From positions 550,930,136-550,994,135 of the forward strand of contig NC_081413.1 of assembly GCF_030272615.1 (NCBI RefSeq): a stretch of DNA of 64,000 nucleotides, written 5' to 3'. A program made the position numbers and the translations under genes. The stretch comes from Cryptomeria japonica (lineage: Eukaryota > Streptophyta > Pinopsida > Cupressales > Cupressaceae). Under the pieces are notes generated by a model. The model saw nothing but the letters and a program-made list of their open reading frames with translations, was not told the origin of the DNA and made no database searches. This document shows, piece by piece, positions 1 to 12,254 of this stretch (positions within the stretch are counted from its first letter, which is position 1; every line of letters begins with the position of its first letter).

Positions 1-190
1 AGATTATTGCTGGGTTTTTCACCTCCAAGAGGGAGGTTTTCCCAGGGTAGTTTGGTATCCTATGTGTTCATTGCTTTGGTTCTCTGTTATTGCTATCTGT
101 CTGATCTAAAATTAACTGTCTGATCCTAAAATTAACATATATATTTTGTTTGTTGGCAAATATGAGTATCATAGTGTGTGTGCATGTGTG
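1..190 (+). repeat. LTR end fragment, Ty1/copia-like
   Basis: The first 50 bases form a two-part hairpin (outer arms CTGGG at 10-14 and CCCAG at 41-45, inner arms CCTCC at 22-26 and GGAGG at 32-36). This matches the R-region design of the copia LTRs found on the minus strand at 42439-43332 and 63379-63600. The rest is T-rich, with a short duplication of TGTCTGAT plus AAAATTAAC near 98-140. No boundaries are visible because the window starts inside it. Family assignment rests only on the hairpin. Confidence 0.45.
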
Positions 191-2230
191 TAACCTGTTC
201 CTATACCCGAGGGCAAAAAAAAATGTCATACCAGCTTATCTGAACTTCACCATACATGTCCCTCCACTGAGGCCAGCAACTTAGATAAAATCTAACAAGA
301 AACAAAAAAGGATAATGCTAATTCAAATGCAAACAGAATCAAGAATGATAGAATTCTAATATTAAATATATGTATTCAAGATGAAAATCAATGAGAATTA
401 AGTGCAATATAGAATCTAGAATAGATGAAATAAGGCGACAATTATCCCAAAGAAGTTGAGTTAGCCATAGTGATTTGTAACTTGACTCAACATGTAGGAG
501 CAAAGGAGTCAAGTGAACTCAACTAAATAAGGAAAATGTGGCACCTAACAACCATCGGTGAAGGATGAGGTGGAGGCAGGATAAAATCCCATCAACCAAG
601 GAAGCTGATATGTGCTCTTATTTCTTAATTTACTCAAGTAAATTAAAGAATTGCCTAAATAAACTTGATTAGATACTAATATACATACACCAACACCTTG
701 TTAGACATTTTGTCATTGATGTCAAGTGGTCTTTGTCAAGCTTGTGACTATTCAAGCCAGAGGATTACTCAAAGTAAGATTGGATTGAGTTTGAAGTGCT
801 TTTCAAGCTGCTCTTTATTCATTAGATCTTCTCAATTTTCGTTGAGCTGCTTGAAGTGCTTGACCTGCTTCAGCTGCTTGAGGTGCTTGACTTGCTTCAG
901 CTGCTTGGTTGTCTACTTGAGCTGTGTGTGTCAGCATCAGCAACCTCCTTGTCTTCTTGCTGTGCCATGTGTCAGATTGTATGCCAGCTCATCTTCAGAA
1001 TTTTCAAAGGTTGAATTTGTGTGGTAATGTTTGGCCAAAGTGTGCGTTGATGGGCCATTTTTAGCAATTAATTTAATATGCTTCATTCCTAGTTATTCAC
1101 GGTTTCTAGAAGGTGTCAGATTTTAATAATTGGAGGAGGTGGTTATTCTCTTTCTTGGAGCTGCATGTTATTACCTTATAACGCTTTTTCTAAGTTTGGT
1201 ATTTCTGATGGAAATCAGATTTTCTTTTGAAAGTCTATTTCATGCCTAGCCTACACGTTTCTTTTGCTGTGACGTGGATGAAATTTTTAACGGTTTTTAT
1301 AAAGGAGAATCATATTTTCAAGAACGTGCTTGATGGGATTGGAATATTGGCCTGTCAGAACTAATTGTTTGGTGTAAGAAAAGGTCATCTTTTTAATTAA
1401 TTCTTTGGAGATGGAGAATATATTGTAGGCTGTTTTTTGGAAAAAAAACAGTGGTGATATCTGGTTGAATTGTGATTAAAAAAATTTTGCAGATGCTTAT
1501 TATCCAGGGGAGTCGTGTTTAAGAATAGCTTGAAGGATGACTACAACATCCGAAGAGAAAGATCATCTATCATCAACCTAGAAAAAGACATCATGATCCC
1601 AAGTCTATACTGAAGAAAAGAAATTACTTATACAGAAATCGTACAAGATTATTAGCAAATCGAGAATTCCTACATCACTTCCATGATTTTACACATGGCA
1701 ACAACAAGAAGTTCGCAAAAAGACAGTGGACAAAAGCCTTCTTGCGACGCTTAGCCCTGTCACTTATGATGAATTAGTACGCAGCATTCTTCTATCATAT
1801 GAGGAAAATGGCTATGAATTAGGAACTAGGAAGACAATATTAAGATAAGTACCATATATTCAATAAATTTTGGATTACGAGAAGAAAAGGATAAGGAGTA
1901 AATAGATCCCAAGTAAGGAAAAGGGATACTCCATAGCAAGTTGGAATATTCTACAAGGCTTCATATGTATACTCTATGCTTGTATATACCTTGTGTATGC
2001 TTCGTGTTTTCAAGTGTATGCTCCATGTTTGGCTCTATACTTTATAATCTAGAATATGTGACTAACAAGGAAAAAATGAACAAATACGAATATTGAATAT
2101 ATAACAATTGTAGCATTTATGTATCATAGAATAATAGTTTTTTAATATATTTTAGATAGAATATCAAATGTTGAATCCCATCATGGATAGAGGAAGAGGA
2201 GATGTGGGTAAGAGGGTAAAAATTGGTCAT
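191..2230. other. No recognisable gene
   Basis: I see no protein family, RNA gene or element boundary here, apart from the short minisatellite at 846-908. The 109-codon open frame at 698-1027 is Ser/Cys/Leu-rich because it runs through that minisatellite, so I do not call it a gene. Confidence 0.5.
846..908 (+). repeat. 9-bp minisatellite, 7 units in a 27-bp higher order
   Basis: Seven 9-bp units of the form nnTGCTTnA follow one another. Every third unit ends in CTTCA, giving a 27-bp higher-order period. It inflates a spurious open frame around it. Confidence 0.7.
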
Positions 2231-2239
2231 CTAAGTAGT

Positions 2240-2720
2240 ATACCTTGTGTGGGGCCAAAGTTGTGCCACCAAGGCCAAGAGGGCCAAAGTTCTGCTCTTG
2301 GGCTTGGATTGGGCTAACTGGGAACCCCACCACGAATGTCCACCATTCCTACAATGATGAGCTGTGAACACTAAGGGAAGATGTAGGTAAAGAGGGTTCA
2401 GGCTGCCAAACTCAGTAGGCCACCTTGCTGGATGCCTAAGTGCTGCCACCAAGGCTAAGAGGGTCAATGCTCCGCTCATGGACTTAGCCTGGTTAAGCCG
2501 AGAATTCCTCTACTTTTTTCCTCATACCGACCCTACCATGATAGGTTGGTAGCAACACAAAAGATAAGGCATGGATAGGACAGTAAGACCAACAACCTGC
2601 TAAGTAGGCCACTTTGGATGGGGCCTAAGATCTGCCACCAAGGCCAAGAGGGTCAATGTTCCACTCTTGGGCTTAGTAAGGTTTGGCTGGGTTACTCCTA
2701 TCATGTCCTATCCCAAACCT
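2240..2720 (+). repeat. Imperfect tandem repeat, about 185 bp, three units
   Basis: The core GCCACCAAGGCCAAGAGGG recurs at about 2265, 2445 and 2634, so the spacings are 180 and 189 bp. Each core is followed by a copy of CTCTTGGGCTTGG or a variant. The two inter-unit segments also share a line beginning at a TAGGCCAC motif. The repeat type is unknown. No tRNA or rRNA resemblance was seen. Confidence 0.7.
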
Positions 2721-2839
2721 TAGAATATGTTTTATATGACTATGGTTAAGCAGAAATATTAGTATACATGTTCTAATTGACAGCATTGGCAGCTTAATAT
2801 ATATATATATATATACATATATGCTTTTGTGTGTGATGA

Positions 2840-3300
2840 TTGCAGGGCTTAAAAGTCAAGAAGTTGTTGAAAAGATAATTATTACAAGGTCTATATTCAG
2901 GAGCCGAATGAAGAAATAACTACTTTTCCCCTAAGTTTGGGGTCCAGGAATCAGTAATTTTTAAGAATGCTTGTGGGCAAACATTTTCAAGGAGGGGAGA
3001 CTGTGATGTCCCCATCCAAATGAGAAAGCTCCTTGTATTATATTTATAAATAATAGTAATATTCAAAACCAATACAAAGAGTGAGAGATGATTAAAGAAA
3101 ACAAAACTAATCATATATATATATTGACGTATATCTCATACGATTAATTGGATGCATAGTCAGTCATTCACCAACAGAAAACCTTGACAAATCAAACACC
3201 ATAAGAAATAAGCATTCTTAGTCTCAATTATAGCTTTACATACTTTAGAGAAGAAATGGGACCAAGTGGATGGCGTGGATTGTAAATTCCATAGTAGCAA
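2840..3300 (+). mobile_element. 3' end of an LTR retrotransposon and start of its 3' LTR
   Basis: A purine-rich tract (AAGGAGGGGAGAC) is followed at about 3002 by TGTGATGTCCCC. This is the usual arrangement of polypurine tract and LTR start in plant Ty3/gypsy elements. The bases before it read like the degraded end of a polyprotein. The LTR end and any target duplication were not found. The region just downstream is AT-rich. Confidence 0.45.
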
Positions 3301-4490
3301 ACATCTGCAAAAAATCGTGATTATACGCGATTAATTGGCAGTCGAGAAGTTTGCCGATTTTTTCACCAAAAAAATCGGATTTAATCAGTCAAAGATGGTC
3401 AACGATTTTTTTTGGTAAAATTCCAAAAAAATGCCAGATTAATCAGGATTAGCCGGGGGGGGAAAAACGTGAACCCTAATTCGAAATTTGGCAATGTATT
3501 AAAATCATATGAAATTCACAATGCACACTTCCATTTTCTGAAATTCGTTGAAAATTCGTAGGATAAAGGTAAAGTTTTTTCAGCCGGCTGATAACAAGTT
3601 TGATGTTGTCGTCGACAAGTATGAGTGCCACAAAAGGGCCACAGGTCGACGCTCTACTTGTGCCACCAGTAGGGTTTGCTGAGAGACGGGAAAAATGTTA
3701 ACTAGTATTAAACATTTACCCGATATAATATTGTTGCTTGAAATAATGTTGTCACCCGATACAATATTGTTGCCCGATATACTAATATATTAACATTTAC
3801 TATATAAGTTGTGAGATTTAAAATTTAATATATTTAAAATTAAACATTTCCGAATATTTAATTCAAATTTTTAATTATTTATATTAAAATTTGTTAATTG
3901 AAATATATAAATTAAATTAAACAAATGTAATATTGTTTATTCAAATATTTTTTTAGATACATTATTTATATTTTTCTAGAAAAGCAAATTTAATGACGAA
4001 TTCTTTTTCGAATTTTTCCTCTTGCCGAATTTCATCCGAATTTTATTGTTGGTGAATTCGAACTCAAACATGATGACTTAGCCGCCCGCTATAAATTTCA
4101 TTTATTAATGTTTAAATGACTTTTTAAAATTGTGGGGTTTGAATATAAAGGTATTTAAATTTTGTTTTTAAAATTGAAATAAAAAATTAATATAGTTTGA
4201 TTTTATACTTTTAAAACTAAAGTGTAGTGTTTTTATTTTGCTTTTAACGTTAAAAATATATATGTTTTTTAAAATAGAATTTAGTATTTTTATTTTGTTT
4301 TTAAAGGTAAAAATAAAATAATTACATAGATGTTATAACGTTTTGTTAAATAAAAATTTAATGATTGTTTTATTTTTATTTTTATTTTTTGAAACAAATG
4401 TTTTTAATGGTAAGAATAAAAATTTATTATTTTAAAAAATATATATGAAATGTATTGAATCTCAACTTAAATATTAAATATTGTTTTTTA
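3301..4490. other. AT-rich sequence without recognisable gene
   Basis: Long A/T runs and repeated ATCGG or TCGAAT words are present near 3310-3420 and 4000-4070, but I could not define an element. No open frame of note. Confidence 0.5.
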
Positions 4491-4497
4491 TCTAAGT

Positions 4498-4576
4498 TAC
4501 CGGTTCGGTTTCAGATTCGGATACAGATTCGCGGATTTGGCAAAAAAAAAACTTGGATACAAGTACGGGTTCGTCC

Positions 4577-4623
<47 letters not shown>

Positions 4624-5076
4624 CACAATTATAAATATATATGTTCACAATTCAAACTTCAAACATACAAATATGAAACATACAATGTAACTTTCCCATA
4701 CAATGATACATAAATGATAACAGATGAATCATAAATCCATAATTGCCAATGCCAATAAATAATCTCATATTCATATATCGTAAATGTAATATCATATTCA
4801 TAATTTGCAAAAAAGATTTTATTCAAGTTTCAAGTTTAAACTGATTCAAGTTTGTTTATACATTATTGACTTTTTTGACCTATAATTTTCATGTTTAGTT
4901 ATACTTTTTTGACTTGTATGACCCGTGGGCCTTCTTTTTGGGAACCCACAGGCAGGACCCACAAAGAACCCAGCCACCTAGGCGGTACCCGGGTGGAACC
5001 CAGGGAGAACCAGGCTCGGACCAGGATTGGGCAAGAACCAAGACCCGAACCCAACCTTTTTCCCCAAGAACCGGTA
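4498..5076. mobile_element. Small non-autonomous DNA transposon (MITE-like)
   Basis: The ends are inverted: TACCGGTTC at 4498-4506 and GAACCGGTA at 5068-5076. A 7-bp direct repeat TCTAAGT flanks the element (4491-4497 and 5077-5083). The termini are GC-rich and the core is AT-rich with an (AT)n run at about 4580-4620. The 78-codon open frame at 4891-5127 crosses the right end and is not a gene. A 7-8 bp duplication would suit the hAT superfamily, but no transposase is present to confirm this. Confidence 0.55.
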
Positions 5077-5339
5077 TCTAAGTTTTTTATTATAATAACA
5101 CAAAAATGGGATTTTTTTTTTAAATGATTTATAAAAGATATTAAATAAATTTTAAAATATATAAATTCTTAAATTTTTTTTATCGATAAAAATTTATAAA
5201 TTCTTAATTAATATCAATAAATGTGTTTATATTTTGGAATTCGTACAAAGTCGCAAACTATATTGTAATTGACATTTTGACAATTGTTACCATCTAGTTA
5301 TTATTTATGTTGTTGTATATTTTGTGAAATGTAATCAGT

Positions 5340-6455
5340 GATATGAATATGAAGAAGTTGATAAATACAACTTCAGAGATCCCAAGAACAACTGCAAGCA
5401 AAATACCTGTCACAAGAGAGAAGAATGGAGGCAAAAAGGCATTAATGGCTCTGAAGAAAAAGATTATCATTCAGAGAGGGAATGAATAATAAAAAAGTAC
5501 AATACAATCCTTATAAAAGGAGATTATGCACCATCTTATTCTACACAGCCTTAAGAGGATTCTGGGGAAGGAATTCCTTATGGCTTATCATAGGTACAGA
5601 GCCAATACCGATATCCCGGCCTTTTTCCTTGCAATGGTGATATACATGGGGACGAGCAAGAAGAGAGCAAAGCTTCTAACTCAAATGGTGTTTAAACACC
5701 GCCTGTTGGGGGAAATTGATGCCGCTTTGGATAATATTGATGCCAACCTGAGAATACCGCTTCCCCAAAATTACTATATGACCTTGGTCAACAGGGCGGA
5801 GGTGAGAAAGTTAGTGATTGTGAACTCTCTGGACTTTGATGCTCTTCAAGAAACTTGGCCTGCCATTTCCAGGAATATTGAATTTCTGCTTAAAGCGGCA
5901 GGTATTCAAAATGGCTTCTCGTCGAAATGGAGGGCAAAATTTCTTCGAGATGAAGGGTTAGCGGCTGCAGAAGGTTTTGGTATCATGGAGAATGGAGATT
6001 TGGTTGATGGCAATGACTGGGGTTTTGGGCTTGGCGAGGAGTGGTTCCCAAATGACTACCAACTCCCTAAGGAGAAGGCGGAATCAGCGGCTCACTCGAC
6101 CTGTGGCACTGAATGCCCTATAATCTTGGATGCGGCTCATGCTCCTGAGGATGATGACTCTGAAGACTCCCATTGATTCCGATTGTCACCTCTCTCCAGT
6201 TTCTCTCTTTCCTGGTTATTGTTTTTTTGTTTAAGGGCCTCTGTTATCTACTTCCAGTGGTTATCGACTAGTGTTTTGTACTTGTCCAGCCTCCATTGTT
6301 GGTTTTTGTATAGGAATAGAGCTATGGTAAGGGGTTTTCTTCCTGGTTCTTTCCCCCTACCGCTCTTACTGAACCAGGCCTTGTATTCTCCTATTTTGAT
6401 TAATACAAGGGTGCTGCCCCTCTGCAACTATTTACTTATTAAAAAAAAAAATACC
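5340..6455 (+). mobile_element. 5'-truncated LINE, 3' end with downstream ORF
   Basis: This piece ends in a TTTACTTATT motif followed by an A tract (about 6443-6453). It resembles the 3' end of the complete LINE at 24558-32582, which ends TTTTACTTAATCAAAA. It carries an open frame (5526-6176) at the position where the complete LINE has its third ORF, followed by a T/C-rich 3' untranslated region. It appears to lie inside another LTR whose start is at 6553 on the minus strand. A clear target duplication was not found, so the 5' limit is approximate. Confidence 0.5.
5526..6176 (+). CDS. Intact LINE-associated downstream ORF (ORF3-like), unknown function
   Basis: The frame has 216 codons with no internal stop. 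The first part is hydrophobic and helical (residues 1-60, with repeated Ile, Leu, Tyr and Phe). The middle is an ordinary globular-looking stretch, and the C-terminus is strongly acidic (last 20 residues rich in Asp and Glu). The N-terminal pattern (Tyr/His-Leu-x-x-Ser-Leu, then Leu-x-x-x-Ile-Tyr-Met) resembles the segment of the third ORF of the complete LINE around 31290-31400. I therefore infer the same family, truncated at its 5' side. No catalytic motif is recognised. It may be a remnant with a chance-preserved frame rather than an expressed gene. The ATG at 5526 is the first in frame after a TAA at 5514. Confidence 0.45.
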   Translation: MHHLILHSLKRILGKEFLMAYHRYRANTDIPAFFLAMVIYMGTSKKRAKLLTQMVFKHRLLGEIDAALDNIDANLRIPLPQNYYMTLVNRAEVRKLVIVNSLDFDALQETWPAISRNIEFLLKAAGIQNGFSSKWRAKFLRDEGLAAAEGFGIMENGDLVDGNDWGFGLGEEWFPNDYQLPKEKAESAAHSTCGTECPIILDAAHAPEDDDSEDSH

Positions 6456-7440
6456 TACAATATTATTAAATACCTAAGTTTAGCTTAAGTGTAGAGGATA
6501 ATAGACTAATAATTAACTAAATAATTATTAGCTAATACATGATAACTCTAACACCCCCCCTTAAGATGAACTTAGGGAGTAGCTAAAAATAACTAAGGAC
6601 TAAAAATGCATGAAAGTAACAATGGGTCCCAGCAACTAGGCCTGATGAGGTACTCAAGTACAAAAAATCTCTATAAAGCGAAGAAATAGAGAAAACCTCA
6701 TGGGAAAAAACTCTACTCCAAAAAGAGATGAAGGCTAGTGAAGGACTGAAGAAGCCTCCAAACTAGAGAATGTTCCAGAAAACAGGAACAAAGGATGAAC
6801 ATGAAGAACATCACTGAAGCATGAAGCTGCAAACACTGTTGAAGAATAACTGTCGATCTGAAGAACCTCCACTGAAATAGAAGATGATCACGTAGAGAAG
6901 ACTGTAATCTGCATGAGTGCCCTCAAATAACACTACTCAAATCAGATGGCAAACAAAGGCAAACAACTAAACTCGAAGATACAGATGGCAAAAAACACCA
7001 AAGTCTAAAGAGCCGATCAATCAAAGATGGAAGGTTGCCTCCAAAAATAGGAATGAAAGAGTGTCCATATGGTAAATTATCCATCTCACCGAAATGCATA
7101 GGTAACCAGCCACTGCATTCGCCTAGTACATAGGGACAAATACTGAATACATAGCTCACTCCGACGAACCAAGGAAGCATTAGAACCAACAAACAACAGG
7201 AGAAACCCCCCCCATAATGCTGACAAGGGAGAGGTGACAGGTACACTGAAACTAAATGCCAAGAAAAACTGCATGACGAAGAACTAGGAACATCGAGAGT
7301 GCAGAAGAAAGACAAACACATATAAAAGGTAGTGTCGTGGAAGGAACACTCACTTGACACACATAATGAGGCTAACGTTGTGGAATGAACACTCACGTGA
7401 CAAAGGTAGATGGCAAACAAAGGCAAACATCAAACCCCCC
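6456..7440 (-). mobile_element. 3' part of an LTR retrotransposon: degraded internal region, PPT and LTR start
   Basis: On the minus strand the tract AAGGGGGGG (6554-6562) is followed by TGTTAGAG (from 6553 downwards), which looks like a polypurine tract and the start of a 3' LTR. The internal sequence from 7440 to 6563 gives broken open frames only. The LTR is interrupted at about 6453 by the LINE fragment. I cannot assign copia or gypsy. Confidence 0.4.
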
Positions 7441-8520
7441 ATGGCACTTTATAATGGAGTGCGAGTACAATAAGGCACAAGATGTGCAAGATCCCAAGTA
7501 TGCAAGGCATAGTGGCACTTTATCTCAGTACGCTTGCAAAAAAGAAAATGCTTAGAATGAAGGCTCTAAATGTCAAAAAAAAACACAAAACTGGAAATAC
7601 ATGAAACACAACCAAAAACAAGTCATCCCAAGCAAACGAGAAGTTTTCATGACATCATATGTCCAAGTAATTCACCAAAGTGTGAAAACACAAAATACTA
7701 AATAAAATTACCTGGAGTAAAATCTAGAAAAAGTGCATGGATGGCTGTGAAGAGCTTTGAAACACCGTCCCAACGTCGCTAGAATCGCAAAAAACGAAGA
7801 AACTGGCGAAAAGATATGAGCTAAGGACTGAAAATAGCACCTCTGACTTCAAATGGTTGTAGAATGTACCAGCAGCAAAAACAGGTGATGAAACCCACAA
7901 ATCCGGAAAATAGATGAAACCAACTTTCCAACGATATCTTGTTTGCCAAAAAACGATATCATATGCCCAAGTTATGGCCAAAAGAAAAAAAAAAAACCCT
8001 CTTTTAGGGCACAAAGAGGGTCTCAGGGGCCATACAAAGTTGTTTGTAGTGTTGACGTCAACAGAATGTTCCAAAACTATTCCCCTTCTTGGCAAAAAAA
8101 AATCCCTACCGAAAAAAAAAAGTCTCCTGCCGGAAAAAAAATCTGCCCGTTGCATGTTGCCTAAAAAAATTGATGGGGGCCAGAGAAAGAAACCAGCGAC
8201 AGAGCAAGACGGCTGGAAGACAATAGAGCGGGGCAGCCAGAAAGGCAATGGAACCGAAGCGGCCGGAAGGCAGCAGAGCCGGACACAAGGTCGACCAGCC
8301 GAGGCCGTCACGGGGGGGATAGAGCGGACAGGAGGCCAGTGGACGGCGGCAAGGGTCGGCTCAAGCGATGGCGACGACGGAGACAAGGCCGGCCAAGGGG
8401 GTTGTCTCGGGCGGGAGGCTAGAGCAGCAGTGACACCAAGGCATGAGGGCCAGAGAGCAGGGTCCACAGCCTATTGCCTACAATATCTCTATGCTACTAT
8501 TGAAAAAAAGTAATTTTTGA
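7441..8520. other. GC-rich segment with overlapping frames on both strands, unassigned
   Basis: Open frames overlap on the two strands (7914-8513 plus and 7724-8467 minus). Neither shows a recognisable family. The plus translation is Lys-rich, then Gly/Arg-rich. Runs of A interrupted by short words at 7985-8165 suggest low complexity. Most likely this is retrotransposon internal sequence belonging to the piece at 6456-7440. Confidence 0.3.
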
Positions 8521-8899
8521 TTTGCTTTTCTGCAATTTTTTACAATTTTTTATAAATCCATATTTTTCAAAAAATCTTATACTTTTGGTTTGCCGATTAA
8601 TTCCCCAAATGATTAATACTACTATGGTAAATTCTATTGTCCATTCATAGTCTCAAATGGGGCATGATAAGCAGAAAAAAACTGTTAAACAAGATGAGGT
8701 TTGTACAGGCAAAGAGGTGTATGCACTAGCCATCTCTAATCTTCCACCATGAAGATGGAAAATGCAGTCCAATTTTTTTAAGATATTTTGTTGCCATAGG
8801 CACCCAACAATTTATGATTCAAATCTAGCCAAGAGAGCTAGGATCTTGTACTTATGACTCGAAATGTCATTCTAGAATCCATTTACAAAACATTATAAT

Positions 8900-11000
8900 C
8901 CTTTTTATCCACAAAACCTCAGCAAATGGAACCCATGATAATCAATTATAGGGGACCACTAAATAGAAGGAGACTTGATAGAAAGTCTTGAATGAAACTC
9001 ATCTCGCTTGCAGGTCCATGGTTTGAGAGATTCCCATACTTTCCATATGATTTTGGCAACAAAGATACCAACAACCTTCCTTGGCACCAAAATTATCAAT
9101 AGAAAATAACCTATGTAACCCGGGGATGCGTCCCCGACCTGAAAACCCCCGTCCCAATCTCGGGGACGTTTGGAGGACTTGGGGACGGCCAAGGGACGTT
9201 TCCCCCCATCCCAAAATTGCCAAGAATTTAGAGAGGACGCTTGCCGTAGCTGTGGGGGACGTTTGTACGTCCTGGGGACCACTATACGTCCCGAGGACCG
9301 CTGGGTACGGCTAGAACGTCCCCAATCCGTCTTGGGGACGGTCTCGCTATCCCACACATCTAAGAATATTAAAAAATATTAAAAAAAAAATGCCGTATTT
9401 TCAATTTTTTTTTTTAATTTTCTAATATGGGCCCCTATTAATTCAAATTGTTATTAAAAAAATTAAAAGGCAACATTAATTAAATTTTAAATTTATTAAA
9501 ATTTAATTCATATCAAATGTTTAAAATTAATTTATATTATAAATAGAAAATATTAAATTGTTAAATTAATTGTTAAGCATTTATAAATTTAAAATTAATA
9601 AATTATAAATAGGAAATCAAAATAATAAAATATTAATTCATTAGTACTATTTTGATTTTCATATCATAATTGACAATGAAACCATATGGCAGCAATGTAG
9701 CCTTTGGCCATTTTGACATTTTGTATGTTATTTCTTTAATATCTATTATGATATGCATATTGACAATGTGAATGAATTGAAATTATGAATTTTGAATGCA
9801 TAATTGCATATTGAGTATTGACAATGTTGTATGTTCAAAATTTACATTCTAAAATGTTTTCATAGTATCATATGCATGCTCTATCCATGTTTTCATATGA
9901 ATATAATGTATATATGCATGCTTTATCCATGTTTTCATATGAACATTAAGAATTTTCCTATATATTTTAAATTTTCCCTATATTTTATATAGTCATCCCC
10001 TTTGCCCTCCCCCCACCATCCCCAAATTTGGCAAAAAAAATTGTCGTCTCGGAAATGCATCCCGCCGTCCCCTGTCGTCCCCATCCCGAAAACTCGAGGT
10101 AACATAGAAAATAACCCAACCATTTCCAAGCTCCCCTAAGATAAATAATGGTTATGAAGAGCATTACAGACTTCATTCCCCTGTACAACTCTTATAATCC
10201 ATTTAACACAAAGAGCACTGTCACATATCTGGATATTGAGAAGCTCAAGTCCTCTGAACTTGGTTGGCAACCATCTCCCAAGCATAATGCGAAAACCTCT
10301 AGAGCCTTCTAAGTTAGTCCAAACTCCAAAGTAAACCTATTAAAGTCCATCCAATTTATGATAAGAAGCCTTGGAAGAGGCTCAACAAGAAGAATAAACA
10401 GGAGGGTGGCTAGAACTTTGGAAAAGACCTATAACTTACTAACCATAGAAAAAGGCTTAGTCATTTAGTAGGTAATCTTCATTTCCACTCTCTAAATGAT
10501 ATAATACAATTATTTAGAAAGCAAAGAATGAAAGGATAGGGATTTTTAAATTTTTTAAATATTCTTCATGTTGTATCCACTTCCAATTAGATAAAAATCT
10601 AGTCATTGAGAACCAGGTGATAGAGATTGTTTGGCTTTGTTCCCACTAAATCAAGAACCCAGAGGCCAAGCAATAAATGTGAAGACATTACATACAATAG
10701 GAACTAGAGAATCTTCCTCCCAAAAAGCGAGAAAAGGTTCATAAACAAATAGCCATTGACAAGCTGCTGAGGAGGAAAACCAAAGAGAGAAACAAACTTA
10801 ATCATGTCTCTACAAGGTTAGTCAACAAGTAGATAACAGCTAACCATTCAGCAGCTAGAACATGTAACCAAAACACTCAGGCTGAATTACATAAAAGGTG
10901 ATGCAATTTGAAGCATTATTGAAGAGCATTTGAACTAGACTGGTGAGAAAATTCCCAAAGACAAGCACTTGAAGCAAGGCAATAAAAAAAGTGTCGCTCA
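8900..11000 (-). mobile_element. Degenerate LINE ORF2 remnant split by a DNA transposon
   Basis: Minus-strand translation gives pieces typical of the region after the LINE reverse transcriptase palm. One is a Phe-Arg-Gly-Leu-x-Leu-Leu-Asn run followed by Ala-Leu-Cys-Val-Lys-Trp (about 10300-10200). Another coding-like stretch lies at 9090-8960. They are interrupted by the small transposon at 9112-10106 and by many stops. The flanks of that transposon join within one coding-like stretch. The limits are approximate. Confidence 0.35.
9112..10106. mobile_element. Non-autonomous DNA transposon with GGGGACG-rich ends, copy 1
   Basis: The element begins TATGTAACCC and ends GGTAACATA, an imperfect inverted repeat. 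It is flanked by a 10-bp direct repeat GAAAATAACC (9102-9111 and 10107-10116). Both ends are built from many GGGGACG/CGTCCCC words, while the core is AT-rich. A 9-11 bp target duplication is typical of Mutator-like elements, so this is probably a MULE-derived non-autonomous element. No transposase is present. Confidence 0.6.
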
Positions 11001-12242
11001 ATTTGGTCATTAGCCTTTTCAACGTCAGTTTTGACAGACAAAACCATTTTTAGAGATGGTACAGCCTATTCCATACCTTCTAAAACAACTATAATATTGC
11101 TCAGTGTGTACCAGATATGGAAAAACCTTGTTTGCTCCAGCCCCACAATTAATGACAGCAAATATCTAAAATGGAGAGACAAGGCCTTGGCAGTGATCTG
11201 ATATGATACATTCTGATGTGTAATAGGCTGCAAGTTGCTAATAAATTCAAAATTTAATGATTTCGGAATGAACTTGATGTTGTGTCATATCCCCTGCCAG
11301 TCACAACCTTTGAAAATAAACCTTAGAATTTGGTGCCCAAAACAGAAATTTGAATTTGCCTTTGATTTATATAAAATTATAATGCTTTGTAAGGGCCTTA
11401 TTATGTCTCCTTGCTGGCCAACCTTGGAGTTTGAGCATAAAAACACAATAAGAAAATCTTGCTGGGCTGACCTTGCATAGGGAGTTGCCCAACTTTGGGT
11501 GAATTAAACAATCAAATAAATAAAATTAAAATCATGATTGGGCCAACCCAGTGCTTATAGAAAAGGTTGTCCCCATTGCAAAAAGACAAACCTCTCCAAT
11601 CAGTCGCCTCCTTTTGGGAAGGTATTTACAGGGTTGGTGAGGAGCACTTGGAAAGGAAAAAAACAGGAAGGAATATCTCCCAGTTCTCACAGCAGATTTC
11701 AGTGCAGAAATGTCAGATTTCAAGAACAGATTTTAAGAGGGGAAAACTTTAATTCATTATTATATCCAGAATGGGATCGCTCTGGTAGAGCAGAAGTTTA
11801 CAATAGGGAAGCACATTTTTCGAGGATATAAATCAGAGAAGGCTTCCTAATTGTTGCATATTCATAAGGTTTATAATCAGGGAAAGCAACCATATCGAAG
11901 ACATTTAAATCTACTACATAAGGCAGATATATACTTAATAATATTGCATGATTTTGGAGTCATAAGTTCAGGAACAGCAAACCACCGTATAGGCAGAGAT
12001 GTGTTATCAGATTGATACAGAAATTTAAGGACATTATTCTGAAACAGCAATCAGATCTTTATAAGGATCAAATTTATTCCCTTGTGCCAGAAATCCGACT
12101 TTATATCAGAAATTCAAGAAAGTTATAATCATTTTTAGTTATCTAATAATTTATTATTCATTTGGATAGTTCAATTGTTAAATATATTGCAATTTAGTTA
12201 ATATATATTAGTGTTCCTGAAAGGGAACATTACAAATAGCAA
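11001..12242. other. No recognisable gene
   Basis: Short open frames on both strands (for example 11235-11480 and 11538-11831) show no recognisable family and no codon structure I would trust. Nothing else was identified. Confidence 0.4.
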
Positions 12243-12254
12243 TAGAAAATAAGC

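Noticed and set aside
698-1027. 109-codon frame
   Set aside because: Low complexity produced by a 9-bp minisatellite.
4580-4621. (AT)n run as an element boundary
   Set aside because: It is a simple microsatellite inside the 4498-5076 element.
7724-8513. Overlapping frames of 247 codons (minus) and 199 codons (plus)
   Set aside because: No domain in either; GC-rich sequence yields long frames on both strands; likely retrotransposon internal sequence.
9120-9360. CpG-island promoter
   Set aside because: The GC-rich stretch is the terminal part of a MITE-like element, and its mirror is at the other end.
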